A stretch of DNA of 64,000 nt. It comes from Litchfieldia sinesaloumensis (GTDB taxonomy: Bacteria; Bacillota; Bacilli; Bacillales; Bacillaceae_L). Every line of letters begins with the position of its first letter. Position 1 is the first letter of the stretch. The position numbers were made by a program, and so were the translations under genes. The stretch lies in contig NZ_LT732529.1 of NCBI RefSeq assembly GCF_900156865.1, positions 4,352,870 through 4,416,869 on the forward strand, read 5' to 3'. Of the stretch, positions 35,988-45,515 are shown piece by piece. The notes under the pieces were generated by a model that was not told where the DNA came from, searched no databases, and saw only the letters and a list, made by a program, of their open reading frames with translations.

Positions 35988-37151
35988 ATGAAAAAAGTAA
36001 GATTAGGCATAATCGGAGCGGGTGTACAAGGTAAGAACTATGCAAGATTTGTATCAGAAGGAAAAGTGAAGAATATGGAAATCGGAGCATTCAGCGATGT
36101 AGACCCATCACTTCAGGAGTATGTTAACGAACAATACCCAGGTATACCTTTCTATTCGAATTACATCGATATGCTAGAAAGTGGAGAAGTTGATGCAGTT
36201 GTAACCACAGTTCCTCATTATCTCCATCCAAAGATTGCGATAGACGCATTAGAGAGAAACATTCACGTACTTGTTGAAAAACCAGCAGGTGTGTACACAA
36301 AACAAGTGAAGGAATTGAATGATTTCGCGGCAACAAAGCCAGAACTTACATTTGCTGTATTCTTCAATCAACGAACAAATCCACTCTATCAAAAGGTGAA
36401 AGAAATTATTGATGGTGGAGAAATCGGTGAAATACGCAGTACCAACTGGATTATAACAACCTGGTGGAGACCACAAGGATACTATGATCAAAGTGCATGG
36501 AGAGCAACTTGGGAAGGTGAAGGTGGCGGAGTTTTAGTAAACCAAGCTCCACACCAAATTGATTTAATCCAGTGGATTTGTGGAATGCCTAAGAAGGTTT
36601 TCTCAAATTTAAAATACGGATTCAAACGAGACATTGCTGTTGAAGATGATGTAAAAGCTATATTTGAATATGAAAACGGTGCAACTGGATTTTTCGCAAC
36701 ATGTACACATGATGTCCTAGGTACTGATCGTTTTGAGATTTTAGGAGATAACGGAAAAATCATTGTAGACGATAGTAAGAAACTTACGGTTAGAAGACTG
36801 CGCAAGTCTGAGCAAGAGATGAGTGCTACCCTAGGCATGGGAGAACTTAATAAACTTATTAGAAGTAATGGGCCTGAGCAAATCTATGAAGAAGAAGTAA
36901 TTGAGTTCCAAAGTGTATGGGGAGACCAGCATTGTAATATCCTCACAAATTTTGCAGCCAATATCTTAGATGGAACTCCATTAATCGCACCAGGAAGCGA
37001 TGGCGTGCACGGTGTTGCATTAGCAAATGCAATTCACCTCTCAAGCTGGTTAGGTAAAGAGGTTGAACTTCCATTTGATGATGAGCTCTACTTAACGGAA
37101 TTAAATAAGAAAATTGAAGAAGAAATACAATCTAATACGGTAAAACAATAA
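35988..37151 (+). CDS. Gfo/Idh/MocA-family oxidoreductase
   Basis: NAD(P)-dependent sugar or inositol-type dehydrogenase, 387 aa. The Rossmann motif GAGVQG is at residues 10-15, and the family Lys motif EKPAG at 97-101. The C-terminal domain includes GEGGGVLVNQAPHQIDLIQW, with the family's catalytic-region His (QAPHQIDL). AAGGAG lies 8 bases before the ATG. The next gene is a sugar isomerase/epimerase-like protein, a common partner; together they probably process an inositol or keto-sugar. Substrate not identifiable. Confidence 0.9.
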   Translation: MKKVRLGIIGAGVQGKNYARFVSEGKVKNMEIGAFSDVDPSLQEYVNEQYPGIPFYSNYIDMLESGEVDAVVTTVPHYLHPKIAIDALERNIHVLVEKPAGVYTKQVKELNDFAATKPELTFAVFFNQRTNPLYQKVKEIIDGGEIGEIRSTNWIITTWWRPQGYYDQSAWRATWEGEGGGVLVNQAPHQIDLIQWICGMPKKVFSNLKYGFKRDIAVEDDVKAIFEYENGATGFFATCTHDVLGTDRFEILGDNGKIIVDDSKKLTVRRLRKSEQEMSATLGMGELNKLIRSNGPEQIYEEEVIEFQSVWGDQHCNILTNFAANILDGTPLIAPGSDGVHGVALANAIHLSSWLGKEVELPFDDELYLTELNKKIEEEIQSNTVKQ

Positions 37152-37278
37152 ACTTATTAGTAAACCCCCTTTACTATAGATTTCAATTCAGCGAGGAGGT
37201 ATTCCCTCCCTTGAGTTGGTACATAATCATTTTTATTACCATCATGCTCGAACAAACGACTAGGAGGTCTTTTGGAGA

Positions 37279-38130
37279 ATGAAAAAAGGCAAAATTGCAG
37301 TTCAACTGATGACAGTAAAATCAAAGGTTGCCGAAATCGGCGTCTATGAAACATTTAAAAAGCTTAGTGAACTTGGATATGGTGCAGTTGAGGTTTCTCA
37401 AATTCCAATGACACCAGAAAATGTCGCTGAAATTAAAAGAGCGTCAGATTATTTTAATATTGAAATCGCAGCGCTCTCAGCTCCGATAGAAGCAAAACCA
37501 GGTACTACAAATGAAAACCTGACGGACCACTTTGAAAAAATCGTAAACGATTGCAAAACACTAAACAGTAAGTATTTACGTATTGGTATGATCCCAGTGC
37601 ATATTCTTGGTGACAAAGGAAAAATCATGGAGTTTATCGATAAATTAGAAACGTTCACCAATAGACTTGAGGAAGAGGGAATTCATTACTATTACCATAA
37701 CCATCATATTGAATTCCAGAAATATGATGGAGAATATCTATTGGACATTATTAAAAATAATACGACAAAGCTTGGCTTTGAAATCGATGTACATTGGGTA
37801 GCAAGGGCAGGAGTTGAGCCAGTAAGCTACATGAAGCAATATGCCGGAAGACTAGGATTACTTCATTTAAAAGATTACAAGGTCGGAGAAATCGATTTCA
37901 GTGCCATAACTGATCGAGCATCCTATGTCCAAAATGTTCATAATAATATAAAGTTTGCTGAACTTGGTGAAGGAAACTTAGATATTAAAGCCATTGTTGA
38001 TGCTGGGCTAGAGTATGGTTCTGAGTACTTCATTATTGAACAAGACGATACATATGGAAGAGATCCATTTGAAAGCCTTGATATCTCTGCTAAGCATTTA
38101 CGAAAGCTGGGTTATGGTGATTGGTTTTAA
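37279..38130 (+). CDS. Sugar phosphate isomerase/epimerase-like TIM barrel
   Basis: A 283-aa protein of the xylose isomerase-like/AP-endonuclease-2 barrel superfamily (IolE/IolI type). Candidate metal-site segments: YYYHNHHIEFQK near residue 137 with His/Glu, GFEIDVHWVARAG, LLHLKDYKVG and YFIIEQDDT near the C-terminus. AGGAGG precedes the ATG. The 127-base gap to the oxidoreductase has no clear terminator, so co-transcription is likely. It probably isomerises or dehydrates an intermediate handled by its neighbour. Confidence 0.88.
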   Translation: MKKGKIAVQLMTVKSKVAEIGVYETFKKLSELGYGAVEVSQIPMTPENVAEIKRASDYFNIEIAALSAPIEAKPGTTNENLTDHFEKIVNDCKTLNSKYLRIGMIPVHILGDKGKIMEFIDKLETFTNRLEEEGIHYYYHNHHIEFQKYDGEYLLDIIKNNTTKLGFEIDVHWVARAGVEPVSYMKQYAGRLGLLHLKDYKVGEIDFSAITDRASYVQNVHNNIKFAELGEGNLDIKAIVDAGLEYGSEYFIIEQDDTYGRDPFESLDISAKHLRKLGYGDWF

Positions 38131-38149
38131 TTCAATTTAAATGTAAAAT

Positions 38150-38194
38150 AAAGGGTTGTCCGCTACACTGTGAGCATGTGGGATAACCCTTTTT
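38150..38194. terminator. Bidirectional terminator between convergent units
   Basis: AAAGGGTTGTCC pairs with GGGATAACCCTTT around an 18-base loop, T-run on the plus strand and A-run/T-run on the minus. It ends the isomerase unit and the gerA operon; its right arm touches the last ger stop codon. Confidence 0.85.
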
Positions 38195-39299
38195 AGGTAT
38201 TCTTCTTCTTATTTATGATAGCATTTCGTACAACACTAATAATAAATAAGAAAGGAATATAGCCAAACAAGAATGCGGTACCCATAATGATTACTACCTT
38301 CTGAATTAAATGAGTATAGTATAAGTCAACAAGATTGGCATTAACAAGGACGTAAGCAACTAATAAAAATAATAAAATATAGGTTGGTTTTACCTTTGGA
38401 AAAGTAAATTTAATGGCTCGAACAGCTGACCATAGATAGATACAAATAACCGGCATAATGGCTAAGAGCCACGTGAAAATAAAGATAAATTCAAATCGCT
38501 CAAGAAATGGAAACTGAATGATTTTAATCATGGTTAAGGTTGGCCATGTTAAGTGCTCTAGTTTGCCCTGTATAAAATACATAAATGTGACGAGTGCTAT
38601 GATTGTATAAGCGAGTGTTGTGACTAATATAGCTAGGTGTCCCCATTTGCTCGCCTTTTTACTATCCTTTATAAAGGGAAAGTAAACAAGCACCGTTTCA
38701 AAACCTAAAAATAAAGTGACGGATGCTTTTACTGATATAAAATGGTCTTTTAAACTATGATTGAACAGTGGTTGAAGATAGGAAACGTCCAAATAGCCAG
38801 CAATATAGAATATGGTACTAAGTAACAGAGCAGGAATGATGACACCCCAGAATGCAATTCCAGTTATCACTCGAAATCCCCCTGAGACCAGGTAAAAAAT
38901 AAGGCAACTTAAAAGAATGGCGTATTCCCAGCTCGCGATACCGTCAAACACCCATATTTGAAGCGCGTCAATATAAGAGTATAGAACAGCTAAGCCTGCT
39001 ATCGAAAAATAGCACGCTAGTATTATATTCAATACCCCTCCTAGTGTCTTTCCTAAAAGGGCTTTATGAAAAGAGAGGATATCACCAGCAGGTGCCTGTT
39101 TCATAATATATAACATCATAAAGAACAAAACATGAAGACTTAAGCCCAATGCCAATATGGACATCCATGCTTCACTTCCAGCCCCTTTACTTACCTTTCC
39201 CTGAAATGTTAATACAGCAATTCCTGTTTGGGCTCCATGAATTAAAAAAAAGATGAAATAGGGTGAAACGAGTTTATTTTCACTTATCGTACTGTTCAT
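38193..39299 (-). CDS. Spore germination receptor permease subunit (GerAB-type)
   Basis: A 368-aa amino-acid-permease-like membrane protein with ten hydrophobic segments, the B subunit of a GerA-type nutrient germinant receptor in the spore inner membrane. Early motif LVSPYFIFFLIHGAQTGIAVL and GKVSKGAGSEAWMS are typical of GerAB/XB proteins. Start ATG 39299 has AGGATGG upstream; an ATG at 39308 overlaps that site. It comes after the C subunit, giving order A-C-B, instead of the more common A-B-C. The germinant is unknown. Confidence 0.92.
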   Translation of the reverse strand: MNSTISENKLVSPYFIFFLIHGAQTGIAVLTFQGKVSKGAGSEAWMSILALGLSLHVLFFMMLYIMKQAPAGDILSFHKALLGKTLGGVLNIILACYFSIAGLAVLYSYIDALQIWVFDGIASWEYAILLSCLIFYLVSGGFRVITGIAFWGVIIPALLLSTIFYIAGYLDVSYLQPLFNHSLKDHFISVKASVTLFLGFETVLVYFPFIKDSKKASKWGHLAILVTTLAYTIIALVTFMYFIQGKLEHLTWPTLTMIKIIQFPFLERFEFIFIFTWLLAIMPVICIYLWSAVRAIKFTFPKVKPTYILLFLLVAYVLVNANLVDLYYTHLIQKVVIIMGTAFLFGYIPFLFIISVVRNAIINKKKNT

Positions 39300-39318
39300 T
39301 ATGACCATCCTAGTCTAG

Positions 39319-40413
39319 TTAGCCCTGAAGGCCTGAATGTATGATTTCTAAATTTAGCTTAATATTAATGGGTAATGTAGGGTATGTTTCTTCATAAAAG
39401 GATGCTTCATTCCAGTCCTTATCTTGTGAACGAATAATATTTCCAATACCAATAGGATCGACTCCGTTTTCTTGGAACTTCTTAAATAGATTTTCAATCT
39501 CCTCTTTCGCACTTTCTTTAATCACTTTTTTTATCGTTTCAAGATCCTCTGGATTTTCTAAATTAAGGTAGTCAGGATGATGGGTTATTGACCAAACGAG
39601 GTTTAACGTGAGGTTTAATTGTTGCTCATTTTTTACCCAATCCCATTTACTTTTATTTCGAAAAGCACGAACAAGAATAACATCTTTACGACTTTCCTTA
39701 TTCATAATTATTTCATACGTTGCTTGAGAACGATAATTCTCGATTGTTGATAATACAAAAGTTTCTTTAGCATTTAGATGAAGTTTGAGCTTATCGTCTT
39801 TTAAAATACCGACCTTATCCACCTGTATTTTATCGTTTTTATCAATGGTAAGCATAGGCACGTACGGATCAACTCCTTCACCATAAAAATTATTTAAAAA
39901 GGTATGAAGGTTCATCCTTGGGAGGAGTTGTCCCGTCATGTTTTGTTTGATTTGTTCAGCTAACGTTAAGCTGCCCTGTTTTTTAAAAGTAGTAAGAGTT
40001 TCCTTAGCAGAATGGGTAGATACGGCAATATGAATATTCGTAGCAATTTGTGGGGTTAATAGAAGTCTTTCTACCACATCATTAATCCCAGCTTCTGCGA
40101 ATTCTTTACCAAATACTAAAACTCTTATTTTTGATAACTCGACAGGGGTACTTGTACGGGTCGTCATCTTAGGTCGTAGTAGTGCAACTGAAGCTGCCTC
40201 ATCTTCTAGATAATAAATCTTATCATCACTTTTACTCTCCGTATACTCAGGATATAAGGCAGTTCCAATCACTTGTCCGTTATCATCTAAGTCAAAACCA
40301 AATACATGTATAATACTTAATTTATCGACAATCTTAGTTCTGGTACACCCTGTTAGACCTACTGCGCAAACAAAAATCAAGATAATTATTAGGCTGTTTT
40401 TCCATTTCCGCAT
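39319..40413 (-). CDS. Spore germination receptor lipoprotein (GerAC-type)
   Basis: A 364-aa Ger(x)C lipoprotein. The signal peptide ends in VGLTGC with Cys23. The mature N-terminus RTKIVDKLSIIHVFGFDLDDNG and the C-terminal NGVDPIGIGNIIRSQDKDWN match GerAC domain patterns. It should sit on the outer face of the spore inner membrane in complex with the A and B subunits. Separated by 29 bases from the A gene and 19 bases from the B gene; one operon. Confidence 0.93.
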   Translation of the reverse strand: MRKWKNSLIIILIFVCAVGLTGCTRTKIVDKLSIIHVFGFDLDDNGQVIGTALYPEYTESKSDDKIYYLEDEAASVALLRPKMTTRTSTPVELSKIRVLVFGKEFAEAGINDVVERLLLTPQIATNIHIAVSTHSAKETLTTFKKQGSLTLAEQIKQNMTGQLLPRMNLHTFLNNFYGEGVDPYVPMLTIDKNDKIQVDKVGILKDDKLKLHLNAKETFVLSTIENYRSQATYEIIMNKESRKDVILVRAFRNKSKWDWVKNEQQLNLTLNLVWSITHHPDYLNLENPEDLETIKKVIKESAKEEIENLFKKFQENGVDPIGIGNIIRSQDKDWNEASFYEETYPTLPINIKLNLEIIHSGLQG

Positions 40414-40442
40414 ATAAACGATTCTTCCTTTTCCACAAGATT

Positions 40443-41969
40443 TTATTCTGAGTTCAATCCATCATCTGGATCTTTATTTGTAGCCGGGGTGTACCGCTTT
40501 TTGCTTAAAGGTCTCATGAACTGCGGACGTGAGCTCGTTTTTGTAAAATTAGGTCTGATAAAGGAACCGATAGCCCAACTCTTTCTAAATGGATAAAGTG
40601 GAACTAAATAAGGGATACCTAATGATTTGAGTCGAGCCAAATGTCCAATTAAAAAGAGAATTCCAACATAGATTCCTAAGCCACCCCAAATTGCAGCTAG
40701 TATGATGAACGGGTACCGTAATAGTCTGACAGCATTAGACATTTTATAAATAGGTGTTGTAAATGAGGCTAAGGCAGCAAGTGCAACAAAGATTAATAAA
40801 ATATTACTTGTAAGTGCTGCTTCGACGGTTGCTTGACCGATTACAATTCCCCCAACAATTCCTAGAGTTTGTCCAATTTTTGTTGGAAGGCGTGCTCCTG
40901 CCTCTCTTAGCAAATCAATCGTTATTTCTAAAAATAAAACTTCTACGACCGGTGGAAAGGGCACATTAGCTCTAGAGAAAATGAGTGGACCAAGTAGGTC
41001 TTTTGGTATAACTTCGAAATGGAAGGTTAAGATTGCTACATAAAAGGATGTTGCAAATATTGAAAATAACATTCCGAATATCCGAATTAATTTAAAAAAG
41101 GATGCAATTAAGGATGGCAGATAAAAATCTTCCGGATTTGAAAAAAAATCCATAAGATTGGCTGGTCCGATTAAGGCATAGGAAGATTTATCAGTAAATA
41201 TTACAATTTGTCCGAACAAAAGGGATGCGACTGTTCGATCAACTCTTTCGGTAGTAATAAATAACGGAAAGGGCGATCTTGAATGATCAGTAATAAATTG
41301 TTCTAGCTGGGTGTTATCAAACACAGAATCAGCATCAATATCATTCAGCCTTTGTTTTGCAGTCTTTACAATCTCAGGATTTGTAACCCCATCAATGAAG
41401 GCAATTACAACCTTTGTCCTGGATCTGGTTCCAATAACCATTTCTTCAAGTATAAGGTCCGGCGTATCAAGATGTTCTCTTAGCATATGAAGATTTGTCC
41501 CGATATCTTCGATGAACCCAACTTTTGGGCCAATTACGCTAAATTCGTTATCCGTTTCATTGGTTTCCCGTTGACCTAATCTAGCGTTTCCAATTTTAAA
41601 TAAAGCAAACTCATCCATTTGGTTCTTGAAATAAACAGTAACAGTGCCTTGGTGGAGAGCAGTATCAATTTCTTCAGGATCGTTTGTAAAGATAATTTCT
41701 TCAATTGGGATTACATTTTTTAAATCAGAAAGTGTCTCGATGTCCGTAACCTGTTTTTTTAAACTTGGTAATAAAGACTGTTGTAGTACTTTGGAATCAA
41801 CTAGTGTTTTAAAGTAACTTAAGGTAATATTTTCATTATTTTTAATAGGAGAGATAGTTGAAAAGTCACTAGACTTTTTAGCCTTTTCAAAGATCTCATC
41901 CACTGTTTTTTCCTTCGTCTCATAATGATTATTTGTTTGTTCAACTTTCTTCTTTTTCTTCCACAACAT
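40443..41969 (-). CDS. Spore germination receptor subunit A (GerAA-type)
   Basis: A 508-aa membrane protein: a soluble N-terminal domain of ~270 residues containing GTRSRTKVVIAFIDGVTNPEIV, then about five membrane segments with PPVVEVLFLEITIDLLREAGARLPTKIG-type family signature (residues ~345-372). The ribosome site before the ATG is weak. A sigma-G-like promoter about 45-70 bases upstream fits forespore expression. First gene of the operon. Function in nutrient sensing during germination is well established for the family; the specific nutrient is unknown. Confidence 0.95.
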   Translation of the reverse strand: MLWKKKKKVEQTNNHYETKEKTVDEIFEKAKKSSDFSTISPIKNNENITLSYFKTLVDSKVLQQSLLPSLKKQVTDIETLSDLKNVIPIEEIIFTNDPEEIDTALHQGTVTVYFKNQMDEFALFKIGNARLGQRETNETDNEFSVIGPKVGFIEDIGTNLHMLREHLDTPDLILEEMVIGTRSRTKVVIAFIDGVTNPEIVKTAKQRLNDIDADSVFDNTQLEQFITDHSRSPFPLFITTERVDRTVASLLFGQIVIFTDKSSYALIGPANLMDFFSNPEDFYLPSLIASFFKLIRIFGMLFSIFATSFYVAILTFHFEVIPKDLLGPLIFSRANVPFPPVVEVLFLEITIDLLREAGARLPTKIGQTLGIVGGIVIGQATVEAALTSNILLIFVALAALASFTTPIYKMSNAVRLLRYPFIILAAIWGGLGIYVGILFLIGHLARLKSLGIPYLVPLYPFRKSWAIGSFIRPNFTKTSSRPQFMRPLSKKRYTPATNKDPDDGLNSE

Positions 41970-42012
41970 ACCCTACAATCATCCCCGCACAAAAAATAAA
42001 TTCTCTTTGTGG

Positions 42013-42043
42013 TATTATCTAGCAAATTGGAAGGAAATATTCA
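42013..42043 (-). promoter_or_regulatory. Candidate sigma-G promoter of the gerA operon
   Basis: On the minus strand TGAATA (42038-42043), an 18-base spacer, then GATAATA (42013-42019). The -35 matches the sigma-G TGAATA fully; the -10 matches CATACTA at five of seven positions. Located 44 bases before the gerAA-like start, as expected for forespore-expressed germinant receptors. Confidence 0.6.
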
Positions 42044-42234
42044 CCATTGTACTTACCATTAAAAGAATGTTAATACTTTCTAGGGTGTAGGGAATTCCAA
42101 ATTTGTAGTTTGTGCATTATACTTGGTTAGTATGTTGTAAATTGGGATACAAAAGGAATATACTGTATTTTTAATCAACTAGGATAAATGAACTCCAATA
42201 TAGATTTTCGTTTTTACCAAGGGAGGAACAACAA

Positions 42235-43623
42235 TTGGCAGTAACAAAACCAGAAACGATGATTGTAGAAATTAAAAAGTTAGATGAAAAAGGGTCAGGG
42301 CAAGGAGTTGTGTGGCGTGAAAATGAGCACGGCAATAAAAAGAAGTTAAAACTAACAATTCCACAAACCTTAATCGGTGAACAAGTCCGTGTGACCGTTG
42401 ACCAGCCAGACCGTAAACGAAGAAGAGTGGCGGCTGATGAAATTCTTTCCACAAATGAACAGAGGCTTGCACCTCCTTGTCCGCATTTTGAAAAATGTGG
42501 TGGTTGTGTATGGCAACATTGGGATTACAATGGCCAGCTTCAATATAAAACAGAGTATGTGAAACGACAGGTCGAATCTCAAGGCTTTAGTCCAGAACTT
42601 GTTAAAGATACCATTGGAATGGACGAGCCTTGGCGTTACCGTAATAAAATGGAATTTACCTTCTCACCTGAAGGCTTACTTGGCTTGCATGAACAAGGAA
42701 ATTTCCGAAATATCATCTCTCTTGAAACATGTCTAATTGCAGGCGAGGACATGGTCGAGGGTGCAATGGAAGTAGCAGATTGGGCAAAGGAACATCAGTT
42801 ACCAGGCTATAATAAAGACCGTCATGAGGGACTTCTTCGCCATCTTATGGTGAGACAATCCTTTGTAACAGGTGAAATCATGCTCGGATTATTTGCAACA
42901 GAAGCACCAGAAGGTCATCTTCAAGAAGCAGCGGACGACCTAGTTAAACGCATTGAAGAAAAGTTCCCGAAAGTAAAAAGCCTTTTGTGGCTTGAGAATA
43001 CGGACTGGGCAGATCGAACTCAATCCGAGCAAACACATGTCTTAGCTGGACGTGATTTTATTTACGATGAGATGGACGGATATCGTTTCCGAGTTTGGTT
43101 TGATACCTTCTTCCAAACCAATCCTACCCAAGCTCAAAAATTGGTTGACCTAGCCGTTGAAATGGGTGAACCAAAGAAAACTGAAAAAATGATTGATTTA
43201 TTCTGTGGTGTTGGAACCTTTTCTCTACCTTTCGCAAGCCGTGTAGAGAAGCTTGCCGGTATCGAAATTGTTGAAAGCTCAATTGAATCAGCTAAACGAA
43301 ATGCAAAAGATAATGGATTATCCAATACGTACTTCTTAGCAAAGGATGCTCGAAAAGGTATAGATGAAGTGCTTGAAAGCTTTGGAAGACCCGAATTGCT
43401 TTTACTTGACCCTCCACGCTCGGGTGCTGGTGGCAAAGTGATGAGAAGAATTGGTCGCTCACAGCCGGAAAGAATTGTCTATGTTTCATGTAACCCTGAA
43501 ACATTTGCAACAGATATTAAAGAACTTGAACCATTTGGATATACCCTAAAAGTCGTTCAACCAGTGGATCTATTCCCGCACACCGTGCATGTTGAAGCAG
43601 TTGCGTTACTTGTAAAAGAATAA
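42235..43623 (+). CDS. rlmCD: 23S rRNA (uracil-5-)-methyltransferase, RlmCD/RumA type
   Basis: SAM-dependent RNA methyltransferase (462 aa) with an N-terminal TRAM domain (residues ~7-66), a 4Fe-4S cysteine cluster (C82, C88, C91 in CPHFEKCGGC, a fourth Cys near 171), a family FDTFFQTNP segment, the SAM site DLFCGVGTFSL and DPPRSGAGG, and catalytic Cys419 in YVSCNPETFATD. In B. subtilis one such enzyme methylates two 23S positions; RlmD alone or a TrmA-like paralogue remain possible. Starts at TTG 42235 with GGGAGG 8 bases upstream. Monocistronic. Confidence 0.9.
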   Translation: MAVTKPETMIVEIKKLDEKGSGQGVVWRENEHGNKKKLKLTIPQTLIGEQVRVTVDQPDRKRRRVAADEILSTNEQRLAPPCPHFEKCGGCVWQHWDYNGQLQYKTEYVKRQVESQGFSPELVKDTIGMDEPWRYRNKMEFTFSPEGLLGLHEQGNFRNIISLETCLIAGEDMVEGAMEVADWAKEHQLPGYNKDRHEGLLRHLMVRQSFVTGEIMLGLFATEAPEGHLQEAADDLVKRIEEKFPKVKSLLWLENTDWADRTQSEQTHVLAGRDFIYDEMDGYRFRVWFDTFFQTNPTQAQKLVDLAVEMGEPKKTEKMIDLFCGVGTFSLPFASRVEKLAGIEIVESSIESAKRNAKDNGLSNTYFLAKDARKGIDEVLESFGRPELLLLDPPRSGAGGKVMRRIGRSQPERIVYVSCNPETFATDIKELEPFGYTLKVVQPVDLFPHTVHVEAVALLVKE

Positions 43624-43627
43624 TTCG

Positions 43628-43666
43628 ATGCCTTGCCTCCAGTAATAATGGAGGTGAGGCATTTTT
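43628..43666 (+). terminator. Terminator after the rRNA methyltransferase
   Basis: ATGCCTTGCCTCCA pairs with TGGAGGTGAGGCAT around GTAATAA, with T5 following. It starts 4 bases past the stop. Confidence 0.9.
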
Positions 43667-43672
43667 AATTGA

Positions 43673-43702
43673 AAAGAACCCTTGCATTTGCGAGGGTTCT
43701 TT
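43673..43702 (-). terminator. Terminator of the second BCCT gene
   Basis: AAAGAACCCT pairs with AGGGTTCTTT around TGCATTTGCG. On the minus strand it follows the BCCT stop by about 15 bases and is followed by TTTTC. Confidence 0.85.
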
Positions 43703-43717
43703 CGTGACAATATCAAA

Positions 43718-45253
43718 TTAACGCTGTGGAGTTTCTGCCTTTTTACGTGGTTTTGGCTTTAAATATAGACCAAGTTCTTTCTTCTCTTTTGTTAAGGCGC
43801 GGAACAGCGATACCATCATCAGGACCATGATGATCGAAAATGGAAAAGCTGCCGCTATCAGTGCATTTTGTAATGCCTGTAGACCACCACTGTATAGTAA
43901 AATCAATGCTACTGTAGATTGTAAAATACCCCAGGTCAACTTCACAGAGTTAGTTGGTGTAAGTGAGCCGTATGAAGTTTGCATACCTAAAACAAATGTA
44001 GCTGAGTCAGCAGAAGTAATAAAGAAAGTACTTACCAGAATAATGGCAACTATGGATAAAATAATTGCTAATGAAGATTCATTGAATATAGCAAATAAGA
44101 CTTCTTCTGTAGCAAATTGTGAAAGATCCACATTACCTTCCTTTTGAACTTCAACCGCGGAAGTGCCAAATGTTGCAAACCATAGAAAACTTACCAGCGC
44201 AGGAGCCAATAGCACTCCTATAATAAATTCACGAATTGTTCTACCTCTAGAGACACGAGCAATAAAAATACCTACAAATGGTGACCATGAAATCCACCAT
44301 GCCCAATAGAAAATCGTCCAGCCATTAATCCAAGAACGATGTTCCTCGTTGAGGGGAGCAATTCGGAAACTCATTTGTATGAGGTTTTGAATATAACCTC
44401 CAACAGAATCGGTAAACATGTCTAGTATTAGGATCGTAGGACCAGCAATGAACATTAGCAGGAATAACGCAAGCGCTAATATCATGTTCGCATTACTTAA
44501 GTACTTAATCCCTTTACTTAAACCAGACCATGCTGAGATCATAAATAAGACCGTAACAATAGCAATAATGATAAATTGAACGAAAAAATTAATAGGTATC
44601 CCAAACAGGTAAGCGAGTCCTCCATTTATTTGGGCTGCACCAAATCCCAGTGTTGTAGCAACACCAACGACTGTTGCAAATACGGCTAAAACATCGATAA
44701 TTGTACCAAGTATGCCTTCCATTGCTTTCTTTCCTAAAACAGGCTTTAGTGTAGCTGATATTAAACCAGGTTCACCTTTTCGGAAATTAAAGTACGCTAA
44801 TGCAAGCGCGACAAGTGCATAAATCCCCCATGCGTGTATTCCCCAATGGAAGAAGGTATAGCGCATCGCCTCTTTTTGTGCCGCATTGGTCGCCCCTTCA
44901 GCTAAAGGTGGCGTTATGTAATGTGAAAGGGGTTCTGCTGCCCCCCAAAAGACAAGCCCAATTCCCATCCCTGCACTAAACAACATGGCAAACCAAGAAG
45001 TATTTGAATACTCCGGTTTCTCATCTGGTTTTCCTAACCGAATTGCACCAACAGGACTAAAAATAAGAAACAGACAGAAAATCACAATTATGGTAACTAA
45101 TATGAGGTAATACCAACCAAAGGCTGATGTTATAAAGGATTGAATATTACCTGTAATTTCTTCAAAGCTAGTGGGTGCTGCAACACCAAATATGACAGCC
45201 GCAACAACAATAGCAACCGAAATCCAAAATACATTAGAAATATTTTTCATCAT
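43718..45253 (-). CDS. BCCT-family glycine betaine transporter
   Basis: A 511-aa secondary transporter with 12 membrane segments. BCCT motifs: [19 protein letters not shown] (residues ~95-113), the substrate Trp box [20 protein letters not shown] near 315 and SRGRTIREF. The [13 protein letters not shown] version is typical of Na+-coupled OpuD/BetP-like betaine carriers, so glycine betaine uptake under osmotic stress is likely. Two adjacent ATG codons follow AAAGGA; the first is used. It is a separate unit from the BCCT gene at 17530. Confidence 0.92.
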   Translation of the reverse strand: MMKNISNVFWISVAIVVAAVIFGVAAPTSFEEITGNIQSFITSAFGWYYLILVTIIVIFCLFLIFSPVGAIRLGKPDEKPEYSNTSWFAMLFSAGMGIGLVFWGAAEPLSHYITPPLAEGATNAAQKEAMRYTFFHWGIHAWGIYALVALALAYFNFRKGEPGLISATLKPVLGKKAMEGILGTIIDVLAVFATVVGVATTLGFGAAQINGGLAYLFGIPINFFVQFIIIAIVTVLFMISAWSGLSKGIKYLSNANMILALALFLLMFIAGPTILILDMFTDSVGGYIQNLIQMSFRIAPLNEEHRSWINGWTIFYWAWWISWSPFVGIFIARVSRGRTIREFIIGVLLAPALVSFLWFATFGTSAVEVQKEGNVDLSQFATEEVLFAIFNESSLAIILSIVAIILVSTFFITSADSATFVLGMQTSYGSLTPTNSVKLTWGILQSTVALILLYSGGLQALQNALIAAAFPFSIIMVLMMVSLFRALTKEKKELGLYLKPKPRKKAETPQR

Positions 45254-45515
45254 AAATTCCTTTCTTTAACTAATATTACTTTTTATTATTTTTATCTTTC
45301 CCACTCAACCAAAATTTAGCTATTTAAGGGTATCAAATTTTATTGCCTTTTTACAAGGAATCGATATCGTACACCAAATCATTAATAGTACACTTAACAT
45401 TCCTAAGGGAAAAAACAACGGAGAAAAAATAGGAAAAATATGTAGAATATATGATATTATTAACATAAACAAGGGGAAAATGTCGTTTACCATAATTAAA
45501 AGCTAGGGGATATTT

